From positions 124,001-188,000 of the forward strand of contig JAFRGD010000031.1 in NCBI GenBank assembly GCA_017433975.1: a stretch of DNA of 64,000 bases, written 5' to 3'. Of the stretch, positions 27,663 to 39,745 are shown piece by piece (position 1 is the first letter of the stretch; each line of letters opens with the position of its first letter). Made by a program: the position numbers and the translations under genes. The notes beneath the pieces are model-generated. The model did not search any database, had not been told where the DNA came from, and was given only the letters and a program-made list of their open reading frames with translations. The stretch is from Mogibacterium sp. GTDB taxonomy: Bacteria; Bacillota; Clostridia; Peptostreptococcales; Anaerovoracaceae.

Positions 27663-30600
27663 GTGTTACAGATCAGGAACATCAGTAAAGAATACCGGAC
27701 CGGGTCACTGGTGCAGCGGGCGCTGGACGGCGTCTCGCTCAATTTGCGTGACAACGAGTTCGTCGCGATCCTCGGGCCGTCCGGCTCGGGCAAGACGACG
27801 CTTCTCAACGTCATCGGCGGCCTCGACCGGTATGACACGGGCGACCTCGTCATCAACGGGGTTTCGACCAAGAAATATTCCGACCGCGACTGGGACTCCT
27901 ACCGGAACCACTCGGTCGGCTTCGTGTTCCAGAGCTACAACCTGATCCCGCACCAGAGCGTCCTGGCCAACGTTGAGCTCGCGCTGACGATTTCCGGCGT
28001 CCCGCGCGAGGAGCGCAAGAAGCGCGCCATGGACGCGCTGACCAAGGTCGGCCTTGCAGAGCACGTCCACAAGCGGCCGAACCAGCTCTCCGGCGGCCAG
28101 ATGCAGCGCGTCGCGATTGCGCGGGCGCTGGTGAACGACCCGGACATCCTGCTCGCGGACGAGCCGACCGGCGCGCTCGACAGCGAGACGAGCATCCAGG
28201 TCATGAACCTCCTCAAAGAGGTCGCGAGCGACCGCCTCGTGGTCATGGTCACGCACAACCCGGACCTCGCGGAGCAGTACGCGACCCGCATCGTCAACCT
28301 CAAGGACGGCCGGATCGTTTCCGACAACGACCCATACATTGTGGACGACACCGAAACGCCGGCGGTTCACCGGAACCTCGGCAAGGCGTCGATGAGCTTC
28401 CTCACGGCGCTGGGCCTGAGCTTCAACAACCTCCGCACCAAGCTGACGCGGACGATTCTCGTCGCCTTCGCCGGCTCCATCGGCATCATCGGCATCGCGC
28501 TGATCCTGTCGCTTTCCAACGGCGTGGACAAATACATCAAGAGCATTGAGGAGGACACCCTCCGCGAATACCCGCTGATGATCGAGAACACGAGCTTCGA
28601 CTCGTCGATCCTGCTGACGCAGGGGATGACAGGCGACTCCCTCGGGGACGCGGAGATCACCGAGGCACAGATCCTCACCGGCATGTTTTCGATGCTCGAC
28701 AGCAACGACCTCAAGGCGCTCCGCGCATATTTCGAGAGCGGCGAGTCCGACATCTACGAGCACGCGCGGGCGATCGAATACAGTTACAACATCGTGCCGC
28801 AGATCTACCGGCGCGACGGGGACGGCTATCGCCAGATCAACCCGGACCGCACGATGGACGAGATGGGCTTCTCGTACAGCGCGGCGGCGATCGGCGGGGC
28901 GTACATGAATTCCAACGTCTTCCACGAACTGCCGGCGAACGAAGACCTCTACAAATCGAAGTACGACGTCAAGGCCGGGCGCTGGCCGGCGGCGTACAAC
29001 GAGTGCGTGCTGGTCCTGACCGAGAGCGGCCTGGTGAGCGACATGATGCTCTACGCGGTTGGCTTCAAGGACGCGAACGACAAGGACGCGATGGTCAAGG
29101 AGTTCGCCGAGGGGCGGACCGTCGACTACGATGAAGCGCCTCGGACGTATCATTACGAGGACTTTGTCGGGATCAAGTTCAAGCTGGTCAAGAGCGCGGA
29201 TTACTACGTGTACGACGAGAAATACGAGGTCTGGACGGACAAGAGCAGCGACAAGAAGTTTGTGAACGACCTCGCGTCGCACGGCGAGGACATCACGATC
29301 GTCGGCGTGGTCCAGCCGGCGGAGGGCGTGGACTTCACGATCCTGACCGGCGACATATATTATCCGAAAGAGCTCACGGAGCACCTGATCGACATCGCAG
29401 TGGACGAGCCGGTCGTCCGGGCGCAGCTGCACGACCGCAAGATCAACGTCCTGACCGGAAAGCCGTTCGGCGAGGACGCGGAGACGCCGGACTTCAGCGA
29501 CATGTTTTCCATCGATGAGAATGCGATCAGCAACGCGTTCAAGGTCGACACGTCGTCGCTGTCGCAGCTTTACGCGTTCATGGCGGGAAGCAGCGGCGCG
29601 ACCATGCCGGACATCGAATTCCCGGACATCGAAGGCGCGATCAACCGGCTCCAGGAGGGCTTTAACAAATACATGGAGTCCGACGAGGCGCAGCAGATCA
29701 TGACGCGGGTCATCGGCGAAGCGATGATGACGCAGGACATGAGCGGCCTCATCGACCCGGCCGAATACCAGCAGATGATGAACGATCTGCAGGCGGACTT
29801 CGCGGATTGGCTGCAGGAAAAGATCATGGCAGGCGAAATCGTCCTTCCGGGTGGCGGCTCCGGTGGTCAAGGCGGCGCCGGCGGTCAAGGCGACTCCGGC
29901 GAGGGCGGGGAACCCGTCACCGGCGGTGAGGACCCTGGCGAAACCGGCGAGAGCAGTGGCACCGGCGAATCCGGCGAGAGCAGCAGCACCGGCGAATCCG
30001 GTGAAGGCGGCGAGTCGGGTGAGTCCGGACAATCCGGCGAGAGCGGAGAACCAGGCGAGAGTGGCTCCGAGACACCGACGCCGGGCGGCGATACCGACCC
30101 GTCAGGCGGTTCGGGTGACGAGGGCGGCTCCGGTGGACAGGGCGGAACGCTTCCGACGGACCTGCTGCAACAGTACTTCAATGAGTACCTGGAAACGGAC
30201 CGCGCGCAGGCGATCATCCGGCCGGTCCAGCAGAAGATGGCCGCCGCGATGATGCAGAGTGTCAAGGAGTCCGGTGTCACGGACAAACTGACCGAGGAAC
30301 TCCTCAAAGGCTACGAAGTCTGGGCGCCGAAGCACGGCTATCCGACCGTGAGCGAAATCCAGGCCATGATGCAGCAGATGGAGATCGCCCTGGGTGCGCT
30401 GGCGTCCATGGCCGATTCCATGCAGGACGTGGACTTCCCGGACATCGACTTCGACAACATGATCACATTCGACGCGAGCGCCTTCGCGGGCGCGTTCAGC
30501 ATGAACATGGACGAGAACGAGATCACCGACCTCATCATGTCCATGATGACCACCGGCCAGAACTCTTACGCGGGCAACCTGGCCGCGTTCGGCTACGCGG

Positions 30601-31187
30601 ACCGGGCCGAACCGTATTCGATTTACATTTACGCGAAGAACTTTGAGAGCAAAGACCGCATCAAGGAGATCATCTCCGAGTATAACGACAAGGTTACCGA
30701 AGAAGGGGACGAGGACAAGGTCATCGTCTACACCGACCTCGTCGGCGCGATGATGAGTTCGATCACCAACATTCTGAACGCCATCAGCTACGTTCTCATC
30801 GCTTTCGTTTCGATCTCGCTGGTCGTTTCGTCGATCATGATCGGCGTCATCACGTATATCAGCGTGCTCGAGCGCCGCAAGGAGATCGGCATCCTCCGCG
30901 CGATCGGCGCGTCAAAGCGCAACATCTCGCAGGTGTTCAACGCGGAGACCTTCATCATAGGAGCGCTCGCCGGCATCTTCGGCGTGGGCATTTCCCTGCT
31001 TCTGCTGATCCCGGGGAACGCGCTGATCTACGCGCTGACGGAGAACGCGCGCCTCAAGGCGGTCCTGCCGGGCAGCGCGGCGGTCATCCTCGTGATCCTC
31101 AGCATCATCCTGACCCTGATCGGCGGGATTATCCCGTCGCGCAAGGCCGCAAAGAGCGACCCGGTCACGGCGCTCCGGACGGAGTAA
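27663..31187 (+). CDS. Giant MacB-like ABC transporter (ATPase fused to FtsX-type permease)
   Basis: 1174 residues. Residues 1-225 are a complete ABC ATPase: GPSGSGKT near 39, [25 protein letters not shown]. One membrane helix at about 270-290 follows. An extracellular region of about 700 residues comes next, then three C-terminal membrane helices with the FtsX core ([37 protein letters not shown]). The extracellular part holds a Gly/Glu/Ser low-complexity segment (29850-30150) between two related segments ([14 protein letters not shown] and [14 protein letters not shown]). The start is GTG at 27663, fitting the family opening ([13 protein letters not shown]). Likely exports or senses an envelope-active compound; substrate unknown. 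Confidence 0.88.
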   Translation: MLQIRNISKEYRTGSLVQRALDGVSLNLRDNEFVAILGPSGSGKTTLLNVIGGLDRYDTGDLVINGVSTKKYSDRDWDSYRNHSVGFVFQSYNLIPHQSVLANVELALTISGVPREERKKRAMDALTKVGLAEHVHKRPNQLSGGQMQRVAIARALVNDPDILLADEPTGALDSETSIQVMNLLKEVASDRLVVMVTHNPDLAEQYATRIVNLKDGRIVSDNDPYIVDDTETPAVHRNLGKASMSFLTALGLSFNNLRTKLTRTILVAFAGSIGIIGIALILSLSNGVDKYIKSIEEDTLREYPLMIENTSFDSSILLTQGMTGDSLGDAEITEAQILTGMFSMLDSNDLKALRAYFESGESDIYEHARAIEYSYNIVPQIYRRDGDGYRQINPDRTMDEMGFSYSAAAIGGAYMNSNVFHELPANEDLYKSKYDVKAGRWPAAYNECVLVLTESGLVSDMMLYAVGFKDANDKDAMVKEFAEGRTVDYDEAPRTYHYEDFVGIKFKLVKSADYYVYDEKYEVWTDKSSDKKFVNDLASHGEDITIVGVVQPAEGVDFTILTGDIYYPKELTEHLIDIAVDEPVVRAQLHDRKINVLTGKPFGEDAETPDFSDMFSIDENAISNAFKVDTSSLSQLYAFMAGSSGATMPDIEFPDIEGAINRLQEGFNKYMESDEAQQIMTRVIGEAMMTQDMSGLIDPAEYQQMMNDLQADFADWLQEKIMAGEIVLPGGGSGGQGGAGGQGDSGEGGEPVTGGEDPGETGESSGTGESGESSSTGESGEGGESGESGQSGESGEPGESGSETPTPGGDTDPSGGSGDEGGSGGQGGTLPTDLLQQYFNEYLETDRAQAIIRPVQQKMAAAMMQSVKESGVTDKLTEELLKGYEVWAPKHGYPTVSEIQAMMQQMEIALGALASMADSMQDVDFPDIDFDNMITFDASAFAGAFSMNMDENEITDLIMSMMTTGQNSYAGNLAAFGYADRAEPYSIYIYAKNFESKDRIKEIISEYNDKVTEEGDEDKVIVYTDLVGAMMSSITNILNAISYVLIAFVSISLVVSSIMIGVITYISVLERRKEIGILRAIGASKRNISQVFNAETFIIGALAGIFGVGISLLLLIPGNALIYALTENARLKAVLPGSAAVILVILSIILTLIGGIIPSRKAAKSDPVTALRTE

Positions 31188-31240
31188 CCGGCGGCGGAGA
31201 GGTCCCGGAGGACGCGACCGTCCAATCCTTTCAAAATATT

Positions 31241-31282
31241 CGGCTTTTCGTGTATTTATGCGCACGGGAAGCCGACTTTTTT
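31241..31282 (+). terminator. Terminator after the large ABC gene
   Basis: Stem CGGCTTTTCGTG (31241-31252) and CACGGGAAGCCG (31263-31274), twelve pairs with two G-U, followed by ACTTTTTT. A TATAAT at 31307-31312 just after it is the likely -10 for the sulfurtransferase and F-ATPase operon; its -35 is not clear. Confidence 0.8.
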
Positions 31283-31350
31283 ATACCCAAAGCCCCAAAA
31301 ATAAGATATAATAACTATGTATATGTTGTTTGCACCAAAGGAGATCAGCA

Positions 31351-32199
31351 ATGAGTGAATTGAAGTATTTTGTCGATGCCGCGTGGCTGCTCGAGCACCT
31401 GAACGATGAAGATGTATTCATCATCGACAGCCGGTTTGACCTGTTCGACCCGGCGGGGTACGGAGCGAAGGCCTACGCGGAGGCGCATATCGCGGGCGCA
31501 TACTATTTCGACATCGATCAGGATATCACCGAGAACAAGGGCGAGCACGGCGGCCGCCGCGGAACGGCGGACCCGGCGGTGCTTGCGGCTAAGCTGGCAG
31601 CAATCGGCGTGACCAACGACAGCACGATCGTCTGCTATGACGACGGCGTGTACTCCGCGCCGCGCGCGTGGTGGCAGTTCCGGTACATGGGGCTGGACAA
31701 GGTCTACGTCCTCGATGGCGGCTTCTACGGCTGGAAACAGAACGGTTACCCGGTTTCCGCCGAACCGACGGCGCCGAGAGGCGAGGGCTGCGTGACCTGC
31801 AGCATGCGCGATGAGATGTTCGCCGACAAGGACTATGTCGTCGCCGCGATGGGCGACCCGGACAAGGTCATCGTCGACGCCCGCGGGCACAAGCGTTACA
31901 CCGGCGAAGTCGAGCCGCTCTACAGCAAGCGCGGTCACATCCCGGGCGCGATCAACATCCACTACCTGACCAACATGAAGGATGGAGAGATCGAGTGGCT
32001 GATCGGGACGCCGGAACAGTGGAAAGCGAACTTTGCGCCGGTCCTCGGTAAGGAGTCGGTTCTTTACTGCGGTTCCGCGATCGAGGCGGCAATCAACTAC
32101 ATGTTCCTGGAGGAACTCGGCGAGCGGGCCCGCTTATACATCGGCAGCATGTCCGACTGGGTCGGCTACGATGACCTCGCGGTCGAAGGAGACTATTAA
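31351..32199 (+). CDS. Sulfurtransferase (two rhodanese domains, SseA-like)
   Basis: 282 residues, tandem rhodanese domains as in thiosulfate or 3-mercaptopyruvate sulfurtransferase. The N-terminal domain is inactive-type (DSRFDL, GHGGRRG-like block, CYDDG). The C-terminal domain carries the active Cys in LYCGSAIEAA, preceded by VIVDARGHKRYTGE and RGHIPGAINIHYL. AAAGGAG precedes the ATG at 31351. The stop overlaps the atpB start by one base (TAATG), so it is translationally coupled to the F-type ATP synthase operon. That position is unusual and the functional link is unknown. Confidence 0.9.
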   Translation: MSELKYFVDAAWLLEHLNDEDVFIIDSRFDLFDPAGYGAKAYAEAHIAGAYYFDIDQDITENKGEHGGRRGTADPAVLAAKLAAIGVTNDSTIVCYDDGVYSAPRAWWQFRYMGLDKVYVLDGGFYGWKQNGYPVSAEPTAPRGEGCVTCSMRDEMFADKDYVVAAMGDPDKVIVDARGHKRYTGEVEPLYSKRGHIPGAINIHYLTNMKDGEIEWLIGTPEQWKANFAPVLGKESVLYCGSAIEAAINYMFLEELGERARLYIGSMSDWVGYDDLAVEGDY

Positions 32200-33065
32200 T
32201 GGACAAAAAAAAGAAGCGAAAAAGCCTGATCCTCTTCGGGGTCCTCACCGCAGTGTTTCTCGTCGCGGGGCTGACCACCGGGACGGGCGCTGAACACGGG
32301 GACATCAAGGAACTCATGAAGGATGCTGTGCTCCATGAGACCGGGACGATACGATTGTTTGGACTCGAAGTCAATCCCGGACTGATTTCCGCGTTTTCGG
32401 TGACTGCGTTTCTGCTGATCATCGCAGTGATTCTTCGGCTCACAGTCATCCCGAAGTTTCAACTGGTACCAGGCAAGGCGCAGCTCGTAATTGAAGAACT
32501 CGTCGGCTTGTTCCGCGGGCTTGCCAGGACAAACAGCCCGCACCGGAACAAATTCCTCGGCGCCTATATCTTTACAGCAGGCGTATACATATTTACGAGC
32601 ACATGCTTTGAACTGCTCGGCCTGCAGGCGGTGACCTCGAGCGGGCACAGCATCACGCTGCCGGCGCCGCTCTCGGACATCAATGGCGCGATCTGCATGG
32701 GAGTCCTGTCCTTCTGTGTGATTCTCGGGGGCGGCATCGTGGGCAACCAGTTCAAGGGCTTTGTGAACACGATCAAGGACATCTCACTGCCGATTTCGAT
32801 GAGCTTCCGTCTCTTCGGCGCGATGCTGTCCGGCGCGCTCGTCATGGAACTCGTTTACCATTACGTCCACCTCAGCATCGTCCTTCCGGTGGTCGTAAGC
32901 GTATTGTTCACACTGCTGCACGCGCTGATCCAGGCGTACGTTCTGACGATGCTGACGTCCGTCTTTTACGGAGAAGCGTCCGAACCATCCAAGCCAAAGG
33001 ACCATGGGAACGCACCGGCACACTCTGAAGCACCACAGTTAACTGAAATGGAGGTAGTAGTATAA
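32199..33065 (+). CDS. atpB: F-type ATP synthase subunit a
   Basis: 288 residues with five to six membrane helices; forms the ion half-channels in FO. The essential Arg lies in ISMSFRLFGAMLSGALVMELVYH, and the C-terminal helix has HALIQAYVLTMLTSVFYGEA with the conserved Gln. Order of genes here is a, c, b, alpha (with delta part), gamma, beta, epsilon, the usual order except that atpH is missing. It overlaps the preceding sulfurtransferase and the following atpE by one base each. Confidence 0.93.
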   Translation: MDKKKKRKSLILFGVLTAVFLVAGLTTGTGAEHGDIKELMKDAVLHETGTIRLFGLEVNPGLISAFSVTAFLLIIAVILRLTVIPKFQLVPGKAQLVIEELVGLFRGLARTNSPHRNKFLGAYIFTAGVYIFTSTCFELLGLQAVTSSGHSITLPAPLSDINGAICMGVLSFCVILGGGIVGNQFKGFVNTIKDISLPISMSFRLFGAMLSGALVMELVYHYVHLSIVLPVVVSVLFTLLHALIQAYVLTMLTSVFYGEASEPSKPKDHGNAPAHSEAPQLTEMEVVV

Positions 33066-33418
33066 TGTATAAGGTCATTCTGAAAAAATCAGCGGTTCTC
33101 GCAGCGATTCTGGCGGTCGTCACGGTCTGCGTGCTGGCTGCAACCGGTCAGGTCTTTGCGGCGGAGGAAGCGGCAGAGGCGGCTGCGGTGAGTTCCGTCG
33201 GACTGCGCGCGATCGCGGCTGCTGCCGTCGTCGGCATCGCGGGCACCGTCGGCGCGGTGATGATGGGCTTGTCGATCTCCAAATCAGTCGAGAGCATGGC
33301 GCGCCAGCCGGAGGCGAGCGGCGAAATCCGGACGACCATGATGCTGGGTCTGGTCTTCATCGAGACGGTCGTCATCTACGCGCTGATTGTCGCGATCCTT
33401 CTCATCTTCGTACTGTAG
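33065..33418 (+). CDS. atpE: F-type ATP synthase subunit c with N-terminal extension
   Basis: 117 residues, longer than the usual 70-90. The C-terminal part is a normal two-helix c subunit (AAAVVGIAGTVGAVMMGLSISKSVESMARQPEASGEIRTTMMLGLVFIETVVIYALIVAIL). The ARQPE loop is present, and the carboxylate Glu is followed by Thr with Tyr four residues later, as in Na+ c subunits. The Gln of the first helix in Na+ types is Met here, so ion specificity is uncertain. The extra N-terminal 40 residues look like a cleavable signal peptide (basic start, hydrophobic core, VFA-AEE). Confidence 0.9.
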   Translation: MYKVILKKSAVLAAILAVVTVCVLAATGQVFAAEEAAEAAAVSSVGLRAIAAAAVVGIAGTVGAVMMGLSISKSVESMARQPEASGEIRTTMMLGLVFIETVVIYALIVAILLIFVL

Positions 33419-33447
33419 CGCTCCCATAGCCCCAAGGAGGAAATCAT

Positions 33448-33960
33448 ATGCCACTGAATATCGACTTTCAGCAGATATTTCTGCATATGCTGAATTTTGT
33501 CATACTCTTTGCCGGACTGTATTTCATACTGTATAAACCAGTGACGGACTTCATGCAGAAGCGGGAGGAGACCTACCGGTCGATGGATGACAGCGCCCGG
33601 AACAATCTCGCGGCGGCGGAACGCGCGAAGACCGAGTACGAGGCGAAGCTGGGCGGCGTCGAGGAAGAGGTCCGCAAGATCAAAGAGCAGGCCCGGACAG
33701 AGATGTACGAGGAGCGGTCTGCGCGCATCAAACAGGCCGAGCAGGAAGCCAGCGAAATCATCGAAAAGGCGCACGCGGACGCGATGGTCGAGTACAACAA
33801 GATCATCAGCGACTCGCAGCGGGAACTGGAGGCCATCGCGTACAAGGCGGCACGCAAGGTCCTGCTGAAGCCGGACGACTCCGCCTTCGACGAGTTTCTG
33901 AATACCGCGGAGGTGTTTGACGCGGTGACAGAGGCTGCCGCCGACATGAAGAAACAGTGA
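33448..33960 (+). CDS. atpF: F-type ATP synthase subunit b
   Basis: 170 residues: one N-terminal membrane helix (ILHMLNFVILFAGLYFILYKPV-like, about 10-30) followed by a long, highly charged coiled coil (EETYRSMDDSARNNLAAAERAKTEYEAKLGG...). It is the peripheral stalk that normally contacts the C-terminal domain of delta. In this operon that domain is fused to alpha. AAGGAGG precedes the ATG. Confidence 0.93.
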   Translation: MPLNIDFQQIFLHMLNFVILFAGLYFILYKPVTDFMQKREETYRSMDDSARNNLAAAERAKTEYEAKLGGVEEEVRKIKEQARTEMYEERSARIKQAEQEASEIIEKAHADAMVEYNKIISDSQRELEAIAYKAARKVLLKPDDSAFDEFLNTAEVFDAVTEAAADMKKQ

Positions 33961-33979
33961 GCCGCAAAGAGTAAAAAGC

Positions 33980-35714
33980 ATGGTTATCAATAGGAACAAC
34001 AAAAGAGCAATCATATATTCTGCGGAGTCGCCGAACGAAGTGCAGTTGCGGCGGTTCGCGGCGTTCGTCGAGAAGCGGTACGGCGCGGGCATTCCCGTCG
34101 TCTGGGAAGAGCGCCCGGAGATCACCGGCGGCTTCCGGCTGGAGATCGGTACGGACGTCTACGACTGGACGGTCGAGGGCAAGCTGAACCAGCTCCAGGA
34201 GGAGCTCAGCCGCCTGCCGGACCATCGAAGCGACATCATTCCGCTGATCAAGAGCGCCATCGACGAATGGATTCCGGTTCCGGAGGTTCAGGAGTACGGC
34301 GCCGTCGAGACCGTCGGCGATGGGATCGCGATCGTGAGCGGGCTGGAGAACGTCGGCTACGGTGAGATCGTCCTTTTTGAAACCGGTACGCGCGGCATGG
34401 TTCAGGAGCTCCACCGCAATTCGGTTGGGTGCATTCTCTTCGACAACGACAACGACATCGCGAGCGGCTCTGCCGTGCGCCGGACGTACCGGAACGCGGG
34501 TATCCCGGTCGGCGAGGCGTTCCTCGGGAGGGTCATCGACCCGCTCGGTTCGCCGATCGACGACGAGGGGCAGATCAACGCCCGCGAATACCGCCCGATC
34601 GAACGGCCGGCGCCGGGCATCATCGACCGGCAGGCGGTCAACACGCCGATGGACACCGGCCTGATCGTCATCGACTCGATGTTCCCGATCGGCCGCGGGC
34701 AGCGTGAGCTGATCATCGGCGACCGGCAGACGGGCAAGACCGCGATCGCGATCGACACGATCATCAACCAAAAGGGAAAGAACGTCATCTGCGTCTACGT
34801 CGCCATCGGACAGAAAGCGAGCTCCGTCGCCCAGCTGGTTGAGAAACTGAGACAATTCGGCGCGCTGGAGTACACCATCGTCCTCGCGGCGACGGCGAGC
34901 GACGCGGCGCCACTCCAATACATCGCACCGTACGCCGGAACGGCGATGGGTGAGTACTTCATGGACCAGGGGAAGGACGTCCTGATCATCTACGACGACC
35001 TGTCCAAGCACGCCATCGCGTACCGCTCGATGAGCCTTCTGCTCGAGCGGTCGCCGGGCCGGGAGGCGTACCCGGGCGACATCTTCTACCTGCACTCCAG
35101 ACTGCTGGAGCGGTCCGCCCACCTCGCAAACCGGCTGGGCGGCGGGTCGATCACGGCGCTTCCGATCGTCGAGACCCAGGACGGGGACGTTTCCGCTTAT
35201 ATCCCAACCAATATCATTTCAATCACCGACGGCCAGATTTTCCTCGAGAAGGACTTGTTCTTCGCGGGGCAGCGGCCGGCGGTCAACGTCGGACTGTCGG
35301 TCTCCCGCGTCGGCGGCGACGCGCAGACCAAGGCGATGAAAAAGGCGGCAAAGACGCTCCGCCTCGACCTCGCGCAGTACCGCGAACTCGAAGTCTTCAT
35401 GCAGTTTTCCAGCGAGCTGGACGAGGCGACAAAGCGCCAGCTGGAGTACGGCGCCGGCCTGATGCAGATGCTCAAGCAGCCGCAGTACCACCCGCTGACG
35501 CAGCACGAGCAGGTCATCGTCCTGGTCGTGTTCCTCAACAAGCTCATGACGGGCCTTCCAAAGGAAGACATCCCGCGGCACGTCCGCGAACTGCTGGATT
35601 ATTTCAACGCCAATCACAGGAGCCTCTGCGAGCAGATCGATGAGACCGGCGTCCTGACGGACGAGGTGCAGGACGCGATCCTGGCTGCCGGCAGAGCGTT
35701 CAGAAAGACGATCG

Positions 35715-35731
<17 letters not shown>
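33980..35731 (+). CDS. atpA: F-type ATP synthase: delta C-terminal domain fused to alpha subunit
   Basis: 583 residues, about 80 more than ordinary alpha (about 503). Residues about 9-80 match the C-terminal half of delta (AtpH): IIYSAESPNEVQLRRFAAFVEKRY, then EITGGFRLEIGTDVYDWTVEGKLNQLQEEL, which aligns with the end of E. coli delta (ISAAALSEQQL..AMEKR; GVIIRAGDMVIDGSVRGRL). Residues about 84 onward are a complete alpha subunit starting at its N-terminal helix (DIIPLIKSAIDEWIPV), with Walker A GDRQTGKT near 247 and IYDDLSKHAIAYR. The N-terminal six-helix domain of delta and a separate atpH are absent. The gap to atpF is 19 bases, so no gene is hidden there. Start ATG 33980. Confidence 0.92.
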
Positions 35732-38466
<2,735 letters not shown>

Positions 38467-38562
38467 GAAAGTGTTTGTTTTTTTGTACACAATGTTAAAA
38501 AATTATCAATTAATTTTCGTTGAATTTTCAAGGTCTTGCTAATTTTGTAACATTGTTTTTGT

Positions 38563-38591
38563 TTGAAAGAATAGTATTGTAGTGTTATAAT
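38563..38591 (+). promoter_or_regulatory. Promoter of the V-type ATPase operon
   Basis: TTGAAA (38563-38568), 17 bases, perfect TATAAT (38586-38591). The surrounding 38467-38615 is markedly AT-rich compared with the rest of the window, typical of a strong promoter with upstream A/T tracts. No ORF is seen in it. Confidence 0.75.
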
Positions 38592-38627
38592 TAAAAGACA
38601 TTATTTATTGAGTATAAGGAGGTGCCT

Positions 38628-39188
38628 ATGGAATTACAGATTCAAGACCTCGTTACATCTATCCGCAAGGAAGGGATAGAGGCGGCGAATGCCGAGGCGG
38701 AATCTATTCTATCCGAAGCAAAAAAGAAAGCCGAGACGATCGTAGCGACTGCGAGGAATGAGGCGGCACAGTACAAGGATCAGGCGGAAAAGGAAATCGC
38801 GATCCTCAGAGAGAGTGCTGCGGTCAGCGCCGAGCAGGCAAAACGTGACGCTGTTCTCGCGTTCAAGTCGGAGATTCAGGCGGAGTTTGAGAAGATTCTT
38901 GCTGTGGATATCGGCAAGGAGCTTCAGGGCGAAGGCCTGGGCAAACTGATCCGCGCCGCGGTCGCCGGAGAGAACGTCGGTGACTATGTGGCCGAGGTTG
39001 CCGAGGTCAGCCAGGAACTCAAAGCGGAACTCGCCAAGGAGATCAAGGAAGGACTTGAGATCCGGCCGACCAAGAACGTCCAGCAGGGCTTCCGGCTCGC
39101 GGCCAAGGACGGCTCGGGCTATTTCGATTGTTCCGACGACGGAATCATGGAGATGCTGATGCCATATTTCAGAAGTCTGGACTTCTAG
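38628..39188 (+). CDS. ntpE: V-type ATPase subunit E (peripheral stalk)
   Basis: 186 residues. N-terminal half is a charged Ala/Glu/Lys coiled coil (SILSEAKKKAETIVATARNEAAQYKDQAEKEIAILRES), C-terminal part a small globular domain (GFRLAAKDGSGYFDCSDDGIMEMLMPYF). First gene of the operon. I place the start at ATG 38628, five bases after AGGAGG. A GTG two codons upstream overlaps the ribosome site. Confidence 0.85.
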   Translation: MELQIQDLVTSIRKEGIEAANAEAESILSEAKKKAETIVATARNEAAQYKDQAEKEIAILRESAAVSAEQAKRDAVLAFKSEIQAEFEKILAVDIGKELQGEGLGKLIRAAVAGENVGDYVAEVAEVSQELKAELAKEIKEGLEIRPTKNVQQGFRLAAKDGSGYFDCSDDGIMEMLMPYFRSLDF

Positions 39189-39207
39189 TAAGGGAGGTAA
39201 GCGCAGT

Positions 39208-39729
39208 ATGGCTTCGTATTATTATCTGATGGCAAGCCTGCCGGAACTGAAAGCAGACGGGGACCTGCCTCTTACATACGAGGAGTTTCTGACCTGCTGC
39301 GAGTCTAACGTCAGCGATTCGGAGTTCCAGATGCTTCAGGACCTCACGCTTTCGTCCACCAAGGGACCTCTTGTCAAGGAATGGTCGGACTTTTACGGGG
39401 CGCTCAGTAACGAGCTGAATTACCAGCGGAGCATGAACCTCGGAAAAAGCTATCCGTCCAATTACGAGAAGGACAACGCCGCTTCTCAGGTGGTAGCGGC
39501 CGCGTTGTCCGCCAGGAATCCTCTCGAAGCGGAGAGAATCCTTCTCGAGTTTGAGTTCGAGAATCTTGACCTGATGGCCGGGGCGCACATGTTTGACGCA
39601 GAGTCGGTGTTCGCCTACGCGATCAAGCTCAAGCTCCTCGAGCGCATAAACAGTTTCGAGCATGACAAAGGCAAGGCGGAATTCCAGTCACTGTTTGACG
39701 GGATACAACAGCGCGTGTACAGTTTGTAA
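39208..39729 (+). CDS. DUF2764 protein of V-type ATPase operons
   Basis: 173 residues starting MASYYYLMASLPELKADGDLPLTYEEFLTCCESNVSDSEF, the recognisable opening of the DUF2764 family found in the V-type ATPase operons of spirochaetes, Bacteroidetes and Chlamydiae. It is mainly helical and probably replaces subunit C, which is absent from the operon. That role is an inference from operon content. Confidence 0.82.
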   Translation: MASYYYLMASLPELKADGDLPLTYEEFLTCCESNVSDSEFQMLQDLTLSSTKGPLVKEWSDFYGALSNELNYQRSMNLGKSYPSNYEKDNAASQVVAAALSARNPLEAERILLEFEFENLDLMAGAHMFDAESVFAYAIKLKLLERINSFEHDKGKAEFQSLFDGIQQRVYSL

Positions 39730-39745
39730 ACAGGAGTTATTATTT

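Noticed and set aside
27705..30032. 775-codon open frame on the reverse strand
   Set aside because: Shadow of the large ABC gene; no start signal and no recognisable domain.
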